Source of the DNA: JBHYDC01 sp051861205
GTDB lineage: Bacteria; Pseudomonadota; Alphaproteobacteria; Rhizobiales; Pleomorphomonadaceae
Reading direction: 5' to 3'
Assembly (NCBI GenBank): GCA_051861205.1
Contig: JBHYDC010000012.1
Coordinates: forward strand, 1-64,000
Length of the DNA: 64,000 bases
The first letter of the stretch is position 1, and the number at the start of each line of letters is the position of its first letter. Position numbers and translations under genes: made by a program. A model generated the notes under the pieces. That model was not told the DNA's origin. It searched no databases and saw nothing but the letters and a program-made list of their open reading frames with translations. Positions 8,487-16,123 of the stretch are shown here, in pieces.

Positions 8487-8520
8487 ATACTGCTGAAATC
8501 CGGCTCATCCGGGGGATTTT

Positions 8521-9906
8521 ATGTTCGAAGGTCTCGACCCCACCATTCTGGCGCGTATTCAGTTCGCCGCGAATATCTCGTTCCACATTCTGTTTCCGAC
8601 CATCACCATCGCCCTTGGCTGGGTGCTGCTGTTCTTCAAGCTGCGCTTCCAGGCGACTGGCGACGCCAAGTGGATGGACGCCTATGCGCTATGGGTGAAG
8701 GTGTTCGCCCTCAGTTTCGCGCTCGGCGTGGTGTCGGGCATCACCATGAGCTTCCAGTTCGGCACGAATTGGCCGGGCTTCATGGAAAAGGTGGGCAATA
8801 TCGCCGGGCCGCTGCTGGCCTATGAAATCCTCACGGCGTTTTTCCTGGAGGCCGCGTTCCTCGGCATCATGCTGTTCGGTTTCCGCCGTGTGCCGAACTG
8901 GGTTCACACGCTGGCGACCTTCCTCGTCGCTTTCGGCACGACCATGTCGGCCTTCTGGATCATGGTGCTGAATGCCTGGATGCACACCCCGGCGGGCTTC
9001 GAAATGCGCGACGGCGTGGCGCATGCGACCGACTGGTGGGCGATCGTGTTCAACCCGTCGATGCCCTACCGGCTGACGCATATGCTGCTGGCCTCCGGGC
9101 TGACGGCGGCCTTCCTGATCGCGGGTATCTCGGCGTTTCAGTGGCTGCGCGGCGATCGGCGCCACGGCGTCGCGGCCGCGCTGCGGACGGGCGTCACGCT
9201 AGGCGCGGTGCTGATCCCGGTGCAGATCTTCGTCGGCGATCTCCACGGCCTCAACACGCTGGAGCACCAGCCGGCCAAGGTGGCGGCGATCGAGGCCAAC
9301 TGGGAAACGCGCGGAAACGTGCCGCTCGTGATCTTCGCATGGCCGGACGAGGCGGCGCGGGAAAACCGGTTCGAAATCGGCATTCCGAATGGGGCGAGCC
9401 TCATCCTGCGGCATGAGGCGGCGGGGGTGGTGCCGGGCCTCAACCAATTCGTGGGCGCGCATCCGCCTGTCGCCCCGGTGTTCTGGTCGTTCCGGGTTAT
9501 GGTCGGCGTGGGCATGCTGATGCTGGTCACGTCGTGGCTTGGTGCTTGGTATCTGTGGCGGCGCGGCAGCTTGCCGGTCTGGCTGGCCGGCGCCTTCGTG
9601 GGCATGACCTTTTCCGGCTGGGTGGCGACCCTTGCGGGTTGGTATGTGACGGAAATCGGCCGCCAGCCCTGGCTCATTACCGGCGTGCTGCGCACGGCGG
9701 AAGCGGTGGGGCCGATCGCCGCGCCGATGGTGGCCTCAACGCTGACGATGTATCTCGTCACCTACGCTGTTCTGCTGGTCGTTTACATCGGCGTGCTGTT
9801 CGGCTTGGCGCGCAAGGCCGCCAAATCCTCGCCCGCGACGGATCCGGCGCCAACGCCTTATCGCGGTGCGGGTTTGCCCCGTCCCGCCGTTGCCCTGCTG
9901 GATTGA
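8521..9906 (+). CDS. cydA: Cytochrome bd-type ubiquinol oxidase subunit I (cyanide-insensitive type)
   Basis: A 461-residue integral membrane protein with about nine helices. H22 in ISFHILFPT is the expected haem ligand and GRQPW is the family signature. The quinol-binding loop (GDLHGLNTLEHQPAKV region) is short, as in CIO-type oxidases such as Pseudomonas CioA, not the long-loop E. coli form. With CydB it oxidises ubiquinol and reduces O2 to water at high affinity without proton pumping. The cydB start lies 8 nt after the stop. Whether it is truly cyanide-insensitive is inferred from the loop length only. Confidence 0.95.
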   Translation: MFEGLDPTILARIQFAANISFHILFPTITIALGWVLLFFKLRFQATGDAKWMDAYALWVKVFALSFALGVVSGITMSFQFGTNWPGFMEKVGNIAGPLLAYEILTAFFLEAAFLGIMLFGFRRVPNWVHTLATFLVAFGTTMSAFWIMVLNAWMHTPAGFEMRDGVAHATDWWAIVFNPSMPYRLTHMLLASGLTAAFLIAGISAFQWLRGDRRHGVAAALRTGVTLGAVLIPVQIFVGDLHGLNTLEHQPAKVAAIEANWETRGNVPLVIFAWPDEAARENRFEIGIPNGASLILRHEAAGVVPGLNQFVGAHPPVAPVFWSFRVMVGVGMLMLVTSWLGAWYLWRRGSLPVWLAGAFVGMTFSGWVATLAGWYVTEIGRQPWLITGVLRTAEAVGPIAAPMVASTLTMYLVTYAVLLVVYIGVLFGLARKAAKSSPATDPAPTPYRGAGLPRPAVALLD

Positions 9907-9916
9907 GGTGAGCGTC

Positions 9917-10930
9917 ATGGACCTGTTCGGACTGCCCGCCGCCACCTGGCTTCCGCTTGCCTTCGCCGGATTGATGGCGCTGTCGATGCTGGCCTATGTG
10001 ATCCTCGACGGCTTCGATTTGGGTGTCGGCCTGTTGATGGCGGATGCCACGCAGGCGGAAAAAGACACCATGGTCGCCTCGATCGGCCCGTTCTGGGATG
10101 CGAACGAGACGTGGCTGGTGCTTGGCATCGGGCTGCTGCTCGTCGCCTTTCCAGCCGCTCACGGCGTTATTCTAACGGCGTTTTACGTGCCGGTAGCGGT
10201 GATGCTGCTGGGACTTATCCTGCGCGGCGTCGCCTTCGAGTTCCGCGCGAAGGTGGCGATCGGGCACAAGCGCTGGTGGAACCGGATCTTCGTGACGGGG
10301 TCGGCCATGGCGGCGCTGAGCCAGGGCTATATGCTCGGGCTTTATGTGATGGGCCTGAACGCGACGCCGGCGACGGTGGCCTTCGCCATGCTCGCGGCCG
10401 TCTGTATTGCGGCGGGTTATGCGTTTCTCGGCGCGGGTTGGCTGATCTTGAAGACGGAAGGCGCCTTGCAGATGAAGGCCGTGCGCTGGGCGAAGGTGTC
10501 GCTGGTGATGCTGGCTGTTGGCATGCTGGCGGTTTCGGTGGCGACGCCGCTGACATCGGACCGGATTTTCGATCGCTGGTTCTCGATGCCGGCCTTCGTA
10601 TCGCTGGCGCCCATCCCGCTGGTGACGGCGGGGCTGTTCTGGCTGATCTGGAGCCTGCTCGTTACGCTGCCGCGCCGGAACGATCGCTGGTCATGGACGC
10701 CGTTCGCGGGCGGGATCGGCTTGTTCGTGCTGGGATTTCACGGGCTCGCCTATTCGTTCTATCCCTATGTGGTGCCGGAAAAGCTGACCTTCTGGCAGGC
10801 CGCATCGGCGCCCGAAAGCCTGATCATCATCTTCGCCGGAACGGTGGTGATGATCCCGATCATCGCGGCCTATAGCGCCTTCAGCTTCTGGGTGTTTCGC
10901 GGCAAGGCGACGGCGCTGAGCTATACGTGA
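9917..10930 (+). CDS. cydB: Cytochrome bd-type ubiquinol oxidase subunit II
   Basis: A 337-residue membrane protein with eight or nine helices and the typical N-terminal block YVILDGFDLGVG, followed by the ETWLVLGIGLLLVAFPAAHG segment. It is the partner of CydA in the bd oxidase. ATG 9917 has GAGGTGAG upstream and gives a standard N-terminus; an in-frame upstream reading into cydA is rejected. The next gene is on the opposite strand 12 nt away. No small CydX/CydS frame follows. Confidence 0.95.
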   Translation: MDLFGLPAATWLPLAFAGLMALSMLAYVILDGFDLGVGLLMADATQAEKDTMVASIGPFWDANETWLVLGIGLLLVAFPAAHGVILTAFYVPVAVMLLGLILRGVAFEFRAKVAIGHKRWWNRIFVTGSAMAALSQGYMLGLYVMGLNATPATVAFAMLAAVCIAAGYAFLGAGWLILKTEGALQMKAVRWAKVSLVMLAVGMLAVSVATPLTSDRIFDRWFSMPAFVSLAPIPLVTAGLFWLIWSLLVTLPRRNDRWSWTPFAGGIGLFVLGFHGLAYSFYPYVVPEKLTFWQAASAPESLIIIFAGTVVMIPIIAAYSAFSFWVFRGKATALSYT

Positions 10931-10942
10931 CGCGGTGTTGCG

Positions 10943-12145
10943 TCAGTCAGGCTCGCCCTTGCGGAAGGGGCCGGCCTCGGCCAGCGCCTCGCTCACCTCC
11001 GTCACGGCCTCGCGCTCGCGCTTCAGAAAGGCCGCGACGGCGCGGCGGAAGTTCGGATCGGGCAGGAAATGAGCCGAGCGGGTGGTGACGGGCAAGTAGC
11101 CGCGCGCTAGCTTGTGCTCGCCCTGCGCGCCCGCCTCCACGGTCTTCAGGCCGCGAGCGATCGCAAAGTCGATGGCCTGATGGTAGCAGACCTCGAAATG
11201 CAGGAAGGGGTGATCCTCCGTGCAGCCCCAGTTGCGGCCGTAGAGCGTGTCCGAACCGATGAAGTTCAGCGCGCCCGCGATGTAGCGGCCCTCGCGCTTG
11301 GCCATCACCAGCAGAACGCGGCCCGCCATCCGCTCTGAGATTAGCGAGAAAAAGCGGCGGGTGAGATAGGGGCGGCCCCATTTTCGGTTGCCGGTGTCGA
11401 TGTAGAACGCGAAAAACGCATCCCAATGCGCCTCGGTGAGGTCGCGGCCGGTGATCCATTCCACCGTTATGCCGTTCTGCAGCGCATCGCGGCGCTCTTT
11501 CTTCAGCGCCTTGCGCTTGCGGGAGGCGAGTTCGGCGAGGAAATCGTCGTAGCTGGCATAACCGGCGTTGTGGAAGTGGAATTGCTGGTCGATGCGGGGC
11601 AGGAAGCCGCGCGCGTCCAGGATCGCGGCATCGTCCTCGGTCGCGAAGGTGACATGCGCGGAGGAGAGCCCAAGCTGCTGCACCACGGCCTTCAAGGCAT
11701 CGGCAAGGATGGCGCGGTGGGCGGGATCCGGACTGAGCAGGCGCGGGCCGGTGGCGGGCGTGAAGGGAGCGCTGACCTGGAGCTTGGGATAATAGCGCCC
11801 GCCCGCCCGCTCAAACGCATCCGCCCAGCCGTGGTCGAACACGTATTCGCCCATGGAATGGGATTTGAGGTAGGCGGGGACGGCGCCGATGAGTTCGCCC
11901 GCTTCGGTTTCGAGTAGGAGGTGCGAGGGGTGCCACCCGGTCGCCGACGAAGCCGATCCGCTATCCTCGCAGGCGGATAGGAAAGCGTGCGATATGAAGG
12001 GGTTGTAGGGGTGTGTTGAAGCGGCGGACGCTTCGAGCGCACCATCCACGCTCATCCGCCAGCCGGGATTGGCGATCGCGTCCCAAGCGGCAGCCGGAAC
12101 GGCGCCAATGCTGTCGACGGTGCGGATCGTGAGATCGTCGGTCAT
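10943..12145 (-). CDS. DUF482 / FemAB-like GNAT acyltransferase
   Basis: A 400-residue soluble protein of the DUF482 family (peptidogalycan biosynthesis/recognition annotation), related to the GNAT and FemAB fold. Typical blocks are NPFISHAFLSACEDSG near residues 48-63 and RRFFSLISERMAGRVLLV near 270. The family is widespread in proteobacteria, but its substrate is unproven. It is convergent with cydB and stands alone on the minus strand, 108 nt downstream of hisI. Confidence 0.8.
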   Translation of the reverse strand: MTDDLTIRTVDSIGAVPAAAWDAIANPGWRMSVDGALEASAASTHPYNPFISHAFLSACEDSGSASSATGWHPSHLLLETEAGELIGAVPAYLKSHSMGEYVFDHGWADAFERAGGRYYPKLQVSAPFTPATGPRLLSPDPAHRAILADALKAVVQQLGLSSAHVTFATEDDAAILDARGFLPRIDQQFHFHNAGYASYDDFLAELASRKRKALKKERRDALQNGITVEWITGRDLTEAHWDAFFAFYIDTGNRKWGRPYLTRRFFSLISERMAGRVLLVMAKREGRYIAGALNFIGSDTLYGRNWGCTEDHPFLHFEVCYHQAIDFAIARGLKTVEAGAQGEHKLARGYLPVTTRSAHFLPDPNFRRAVAAFLKREREAVTEVSEALAEAGPFRKGEPD

Positions 12146-12253
12146 GCGGGGCTCAAGCTTCCCATCGTCTTCAAGGTCGCGAGACCCACGGCAGTCGTAT
12201 CTTGACCCGAAAAGGCTGCCCGCGTCGATAAGAGGTGTTTGCAGCCGCTCGCT

Positions 12254-12718
12254 TCACGAACCCGGCTTGCCATAGACCTCGGTGGGGTCGAAGCGGGGGG
12301 TGGTTCCGGTGTCTTCGAGTTGTACCGGTCCGTCGGCGGCGCGTTGGCCGAGCGGGATACGGCGGTAGAAGCAGGAGACGCGGCCGGTGTGGCAGGTGGC
12401 GCCGTGGCCGTCGACGGTGACGCGCATGACGAGGGCGTCTTGATCGCAGTCGGTCAGGAGTTCAACGACGCGCTGCACGTTACCGCTGGTGGCGCCCTTG
12501 TGCCAAAGTTCCGCCCGCGAGCGGCTGTAGTACCAACCTTCGCCGGTTTGAATGGTGAGCGCGAGGCTCTCCGGGTTCATGTGGCCGAGCATGAGCACGG
12601 CACCGGTTTCCGCATCGACCGTGACGCAGGTGACAAGGCCGTCCGCGCCGAAGCGGGGGGCGAAAACGGTGCCGGATTCAAGCTCGGATTTAGCGGGGAG
12701 GGTGGGGAACAAGGACAT
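12254..12718 (-). CDS. hisI: Phosphoribosyl-AMP cyclohydrolase
   Basis: A 154-residue enzyme of histidine biosynthesis that opens the purine ring of phosphoribosyl-AMP (third step). The metal motif DCDQD (D90-D94) and the zinc cysteines C91, C109 and C116 are all present. The sequence FYRRIPLGQ near the end is family-typical. It is the stand-alone form without a fused HisE domain. The start at 12718 gives the standard N-terminus; a longer frame running through the palindromic element upstream is rejected. Other his genes are not in the window. Confidence 0.94.
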   Translation of the reverse strand: MSLFPTLPAKSELESGTVFAPRFGADGLVTCVTVDAETGAVLMLGHMNPESLALTIQTGEGWYYSRSRAELWHKGATSGNVQRVVELLTDCDQDALVMRVTVDGHGATCHTGRVSCFYRRIPLGQRAADGPVQLEDTGTTPRFDPTEVYGKPGS

Positions 12719-12760
12719 GAGCGCAGCCGGGGTCAAAACACGGGATGCGCGTTGTGTACT

Positions 12761-12830
12761 CCTTCTCTCCTTGCGGGAGAAGGTGCCCCGCAAGGGGCGG
12801 ATGAGGGGTCACGCCCGTGGGCGTCACCCC
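12761..12830. repeat. Intergenic palindromic element of three hairpins
   Basis: Three consecutive inverted repeats lie between folE and hisI. They are CCTTCTC/GAGAAGG (12761-12783), GCCCC-GCAA-GGGGC (12785-12798), and a 12-bp arm pair at 12805-12816/12819-12830 with a single internal mismatch. Such mosaic palindromes recur between genes in many rhizobial genomes. They may end the folE transcript and stabilise its 3' end. No second copy occurs in this window. Confidence 0.65.
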
Positions 12831-12837
12831 GGGCGCT

Positions 12838-13470
12838 TTACCGCCCGGCGCGGATCAGCGTCATGAAGCGGACCTGCTCGCTGGGATCGTCGCGGAAGAC
12901 GCCGGTGAACTGGGTGGTCAGCGTGGAGACGCCGGACTTCTGGACGCCGCGCATGGCCATGCACATGTGCTCGGCTTCGATCATGATGGCGATGCCGCGC
13001 GGCTTCAGGCGCTCGTCGATCGCTTGGACGATCTGCGAGGTCATGGCTTCTTGCGTTTGCAGGCGGCGGGCAAAAGCATCGACAACGCGGGCGAGCTTAG
13101 AGAGGCCGACCACGCCTTCGCTGGGGTAATAGCCGATGTGGGCCTTGCCGACGAAGGGCACCATGTGGTGCTCGCAATGCGAATGGAACGGAACGTCGCG
13201 CACGAGGACGATGTCGTCATAGCCGGCCACGTCTTCGAACACGCGGTCGAGAATGGTGTTTGCGTCTTCGCTGTAGCCCTTGAACAGCTCACCGTAAGCC
13301 TTGGCGACGCGCTTGGGCGTATCGATCAGCCCTTCGCGGTTCGGATCATCACCGGCCCAGGCAATCAGCGTGCGAACGGCGGCTTCCGCCTCTTCGCGCG
13401 TGGGGCGTTGAACCGGCCCATCCTGGCGAGACTTGGGGACCAAGCCGGCGGGGGTGACGATGGCGTCCAT
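12838..13470 (-). CDS. folE: GTP cyclohydrolase I
   Basis: A 210-residue GCH-I enzyme converting GTP to dihydroneopterin triphosphate, the first step to tetrahydrofolate. The zinc and active-site block HCEHHMVPFVGKAHIGY and the C-terminal EAEHMCMAMRGVQK with its zinc-ligand cysteine are intact. The start at 13470 has GGGAG upstream at a good distance; a 27-codon longer frame is less likely. The 220-bp region to the divergent iscU-like gene should hold both promoters. Folate connects it to the pabBAC genes near 36 kb, which are unlinked. Confidence 0.96.
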   Translation of the reverse strand: MDAIVTPAGLVPKSRQDGPVQRPTREEAEAAVRTLIAWAGDDPNREGLIDTPKRVAKAYGELFKGYSEDANTILDRVFEDVAGYDDIVLVRDVPFHSHCEHHMVPFVGKAHIGYYPSEGVVGLSKLARVVDAFARRLQTQEAMTSQIVQAIDERLKPRGIAIMIEAEHMCMAMRGVQKSGVSTLTTQFTGVFRDDPSEQVRFMTLIRAGR

Positions 13471-13689
13471 CAGGTTAGCTCCCGGAATTCTTTGTTCCAC
13501 CGCTTCTACGTCTCGGTTTTGAAATCGGACCATCGCTAAACGACGGGCCAAGATCGAATTTTCACATGGTTTCGGCGCGGTGGCAGATCCGGCCAGCCTC
13601 GCTTATATACTCATTCAAAGGCGGGTTTGGAAGCATGGGTCTCCGGCGCGCCCGGTAAAATAACCGTTCCCGCAAACGCAAAGTGCCGC

Positions 13690-14145
13690 ATGATCGACGA
13701 TATTTACAATGCGAAGATCCTGGATTTCGCCGGTAACATTCCCCGGCTCGGCCGGCTGGATGCGCCCGATGCGACCGCCAAGGCGCATTCCAAGCTGTGC
13801 GGCTCCACCGTGGTCGTGGATCTGAAGCTGGATGGAGACACGGTGACGGATTTCGCCCACGACGTGAAGGCCTGCGCGCTCGGTCAGGCGTCGTCCTCCG
13901 TGATGGCGCGCACGGTGGTGGGCGCAAAAGCAGACGAGTTGCGCGCGCTGCGCGAGACAATGCACCGCATGCTGAAAGAGGGCGGGGAGCCGCCGGCAGG
14001 GCGCTTTGAAGATTTCAAATATCTTCAGCCCGTCCGCGATTTCAAAGCGCGCCATGCCTCGACGCTTTTGACCTTCGATGCCGTGGTGGACTGCCTGGAC
14101 CAGATCGATGCCGCCCGCAGCGCCGCCGCCCGCAAAGCGGTCTGA
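13690..14145 (+). CDS. IscU/NifU-like iron-sulfur cluster scaffold protein
   Basis: A 151-residue protein of the NifU N-terminal family. Three conserved cysteines are in place: C37 in LCGST, C62 in KACALGQASSS and C135 in VVDCLDQ. These ligands hold a nascent Fe-S cluster before transfer to target proteins. It is more divergent than canonical IscU and resembles the stand-alone scaffold found beside folE and yidD in alphaproteobacteria. The start at 13690 fits the family N-terminus, although its ribosome binding site is weak. yidD follows after 7 nt. Confidence 0.82.
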   Translation: MIDDIYNAKILDFAGNIPRLGRLDAPDATAKAHSKLCGSTVVVDLKLDGDTVTDFAHDVKACALGQASSSVMARTVVGAKADELRALRETMHRMLKEGGEPPAGRFEDFKYLQPVRDFKARHASTLLTFDAVVDCLDQIDAARSAAARKAV

Positions 14146-14152
14146 CCCCGCC

Positions 14153-14494
14153 ATGTGCGCCGCCTGCGATCCACCGCGCCGCCGCACCCCCGGACGGATG
14201 ATCGCGCATGTCCTGATCCGCACCTATCAACTCACACTTTCCGGTTTCATCGGCCGCCAGTGCCGCTATGAGCCGACGTGCTCGGCCTATACCGACGAGG
14301 CGATCGGGCGGTTCGGGCTGTGGGCGGGCGGGTGGATGGGGCTGGCGCGTATCCTGCGCTGCAATCCGTGGGGGCCGTCGGGCTATGATCCGGTGCCGGA
14401 GACGGTGGATGCGCGCTACCGGGTTTGGATGCCGTGGCGGGCGGGGCGCTGGACGGGGCGGCATATGCTCAGCGGTTCGCGTTTGGATGAATGA
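14153..14494 (+). CDS. yidD: Membrane protein insertion efficiency factor YidD
   Basis: A 113-residue product with the YidD signature CRYEPTCSAY and the following RCNPW block. YidD is a small peripheral inner-membrane protein that assists YidC-dependent insertion. Two starts are possible: ATG 14153, which adds a short Arg/Pro/Cys-rich leader, and ATG 14198, which starts directly at MIAHVLIRTYQ. It lies 7 nt after the scaffold gene and is probably co-transcribed. It is not in its usual place beside rnpA and yidC. Confidence 0.88.
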   Translation: MCAACDPPRRRTPGRMIAHVLIRTYQLTLSGFIGRQCRYEPTCSAYTDEAIGRFGLWAGGWMGLARILRCNPWGPSGYDPVPETVDARYRVWMPWRAGRWTGRHMLSGSRLDE

Positions 14495-14527
14495 CGGGCG
14501 TCCGCGCTTCATTTGCGGACGGGATGA

Positions 14528-15922
14528 TTACCCGATCCGGGCGCTTGCGGCTGGTGCGCGCCCGGAAACCTCGGATCCCGCATCCCGTGGCAAGCGCAGG
14601 AACACCAGCGTCGAGATCAGGCTTACCGCGCTCACAATAAGGAACGCCGGGGTGAAGTCGGAGGCGATGAGGGTGGGGTCGGCGCGGGCGGTTCGGGTCC
14701 ATTCGAGGGCGCCGGCGGCAAGCGAGACGCCGAAGGCGACGGAGAGTTGCTGGATGACGCTGGTGAGGCTGGTGGCCTGGCTCATGCGCTGTGTGTCGAG
14801 GTCGGAGAACGCGAGGGCGTTGAGGGCGGTGAACTGGAGCGAGCGGAAGAAGCCGCCGACGAGCAGCACTGTGAAGATGATCGCGCCGGGCGTTGCCTCG
14901 GTGAACATCACAGTGGCTAGAAGGAAAAGGCTGGAGACCACGGCGTTCACCGTCAGCACCGCCTTGAACCCGAACCGCCGCAGGATGCGCGGCGCGGTGA
15001 ACTTCATGCTGATCGCGCCGATGGCGGCAGCGAAGGTGAGAAGCCCGCTTTCGAAGGCACTTATGCCGAAGCCGATTTGCAGCAGCATCGGCAGCAAAAA
15101 CGGGATGGCGCCGGCGCCGACGCGGAAGAACATTCCGCCGAGAACGGAGGCGCGAAAGGTCGGGATCTTGAACAGGCGAAGGTCGATCAGCGGCGCGGCC
15201 GCGCGGCGGGCGTGGATGACATAGGCCATGAGCGCGACGGCGCCGGTGCCGATGAGCGCCGCGATCACAGGCTGCGGCAGGATGCCGATACCGCCGGCCG
15301 CAACGCCGAACACGAACCCCCCGAGGCCGACGGCGGAGAGGATGGCGCCTTTCAGATCGAGCGCGCGCGGGTCGTCTTCCCTAATGTTCTGGAAGTGGAT
15401 GGAGACGAGCACGAGGCCGACGACGCCGATCGGCACGTTGATCCAGAAGATCCAACGCCAGTCGAAAAACGTGGTGATGAAGCCGCCAACGGGAGGGCCG
15501 AGCACCGGCCCGATCAGCGCGGGGACCGTGAGCCAGGAGAGTGCGCGCAGGTAATCCGCCTTTGCGATCGAGCGCAGAAGGACCAGCCGGCCGACGGGTA
15601 CCATCATCGCCCCGCCGGCGCCTTGCAGAATGCGCGCGGCGACGAAACCTTCCAGCGACGACGACAATCCGCACAGGATCGACCCGCCGACGAACACCAC
15701 GATCGCGGTGCGAAACACCGTGCGTGCGCCGAACCGGTCTGCGAACCAGCCGGAAACCGGCGTGAACACCGCGATCGAGATGAGGTAGCTCGTAAACGCC
15801 AGCTTCAGCGCGATCGGATCCACACCCAGATCAACCGCGATGGCGGGAAGCGCGGTGGACACGACGGACGCGTCGAGGTTCTCCATGAAAAGCGCACAGG
15901 CGACGATGAGAGGAATCAGCAT
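14528..15922 (-). CDS. DHA2-type MFS multidrug efflux transporter
   Basis: A membrane protein of about 464 residues with 13-14 helices. MFS motifs are visible: WFADRFGARTVFR after helix 2, LQGAGGAMMVPVGRLVLL, and a motif-C-like GPVLGPPVGGF in helix 5. The block MENLDASVVSTALPAIAVDLG is typical of EmrB/QacA drug-proton antiporters. ATG 15922 has AGGTG nine bases upstream and is preferred; a GTG four codons earlier is an alternative. No HlyD-type (EmrA) partner is adjacent. Substrate unknown. Divergent from thrS. Confidence 0.88.
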   Translation of the reverse strand: MLIPLIVACALFMENLDASVVSTALPAIAVDLGVDPIALKLAFTSYLISIAVFTPVSGWFADRFGARTVFRTAIVVFVGGSILCGLSSSLEGFVAARILQGAGGAMMVPVGRLVLLRSIAKADYLRALSWLTVPALIGPVLGPPVGGFITTFFDWRWIFWINVPIGVVGLVLVSIHFQNIREDDPRALDLKGAILSAVGLGGFVFGVAAGGIGILPQPVIAALIGTGAVALMAYVIHARRAAAPLIDLRLFKIPTFRASVLGGMFFRVGAGAIPFLLPMLLQIGFGISAFESGLLTFAAAIGAISMKFTAPRILRRFGFKAVLTVNAVVSSLFLLATVMFTEATPGAIIFTVLLVGGFFRSLQFTALNALAFSDLDTQRMSQATSLTSVIQQLSVAFGVSLAAGALEWTRTARADPTLIASDFTPAFLIVSAVSLISTLVFLRLPRDAGSEVSGRAPAASARIG

Positions 15923-16123
15923 GAAGCGCGGCACCTGCGGCTAACCCGGAGCAAGCATACACCGCCACGGGCGGCCGTTGCTTGGGGAACGCCGCTTTTG
16001 CGGCCGCGATCCCCTGAAACCCCGCGCGATTGCGTGGACAGCCGCGCGCGTGGACTTTATACCCTCCAGCGCCAACACCAAGCCGCTTACCCGCGCTCGT
16101 CAGCGGGAGTGAGCAGGAGAGAC

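Noticed and set aside
15077..16123. Upstream extension of the thrS frame by about 350 codons
   Set aside because: It runs antisense to the MFS gene and then through the intergenic region. The thrS start at 16124 has a good ribosome binding site and gives the standard TGS N-terminus.
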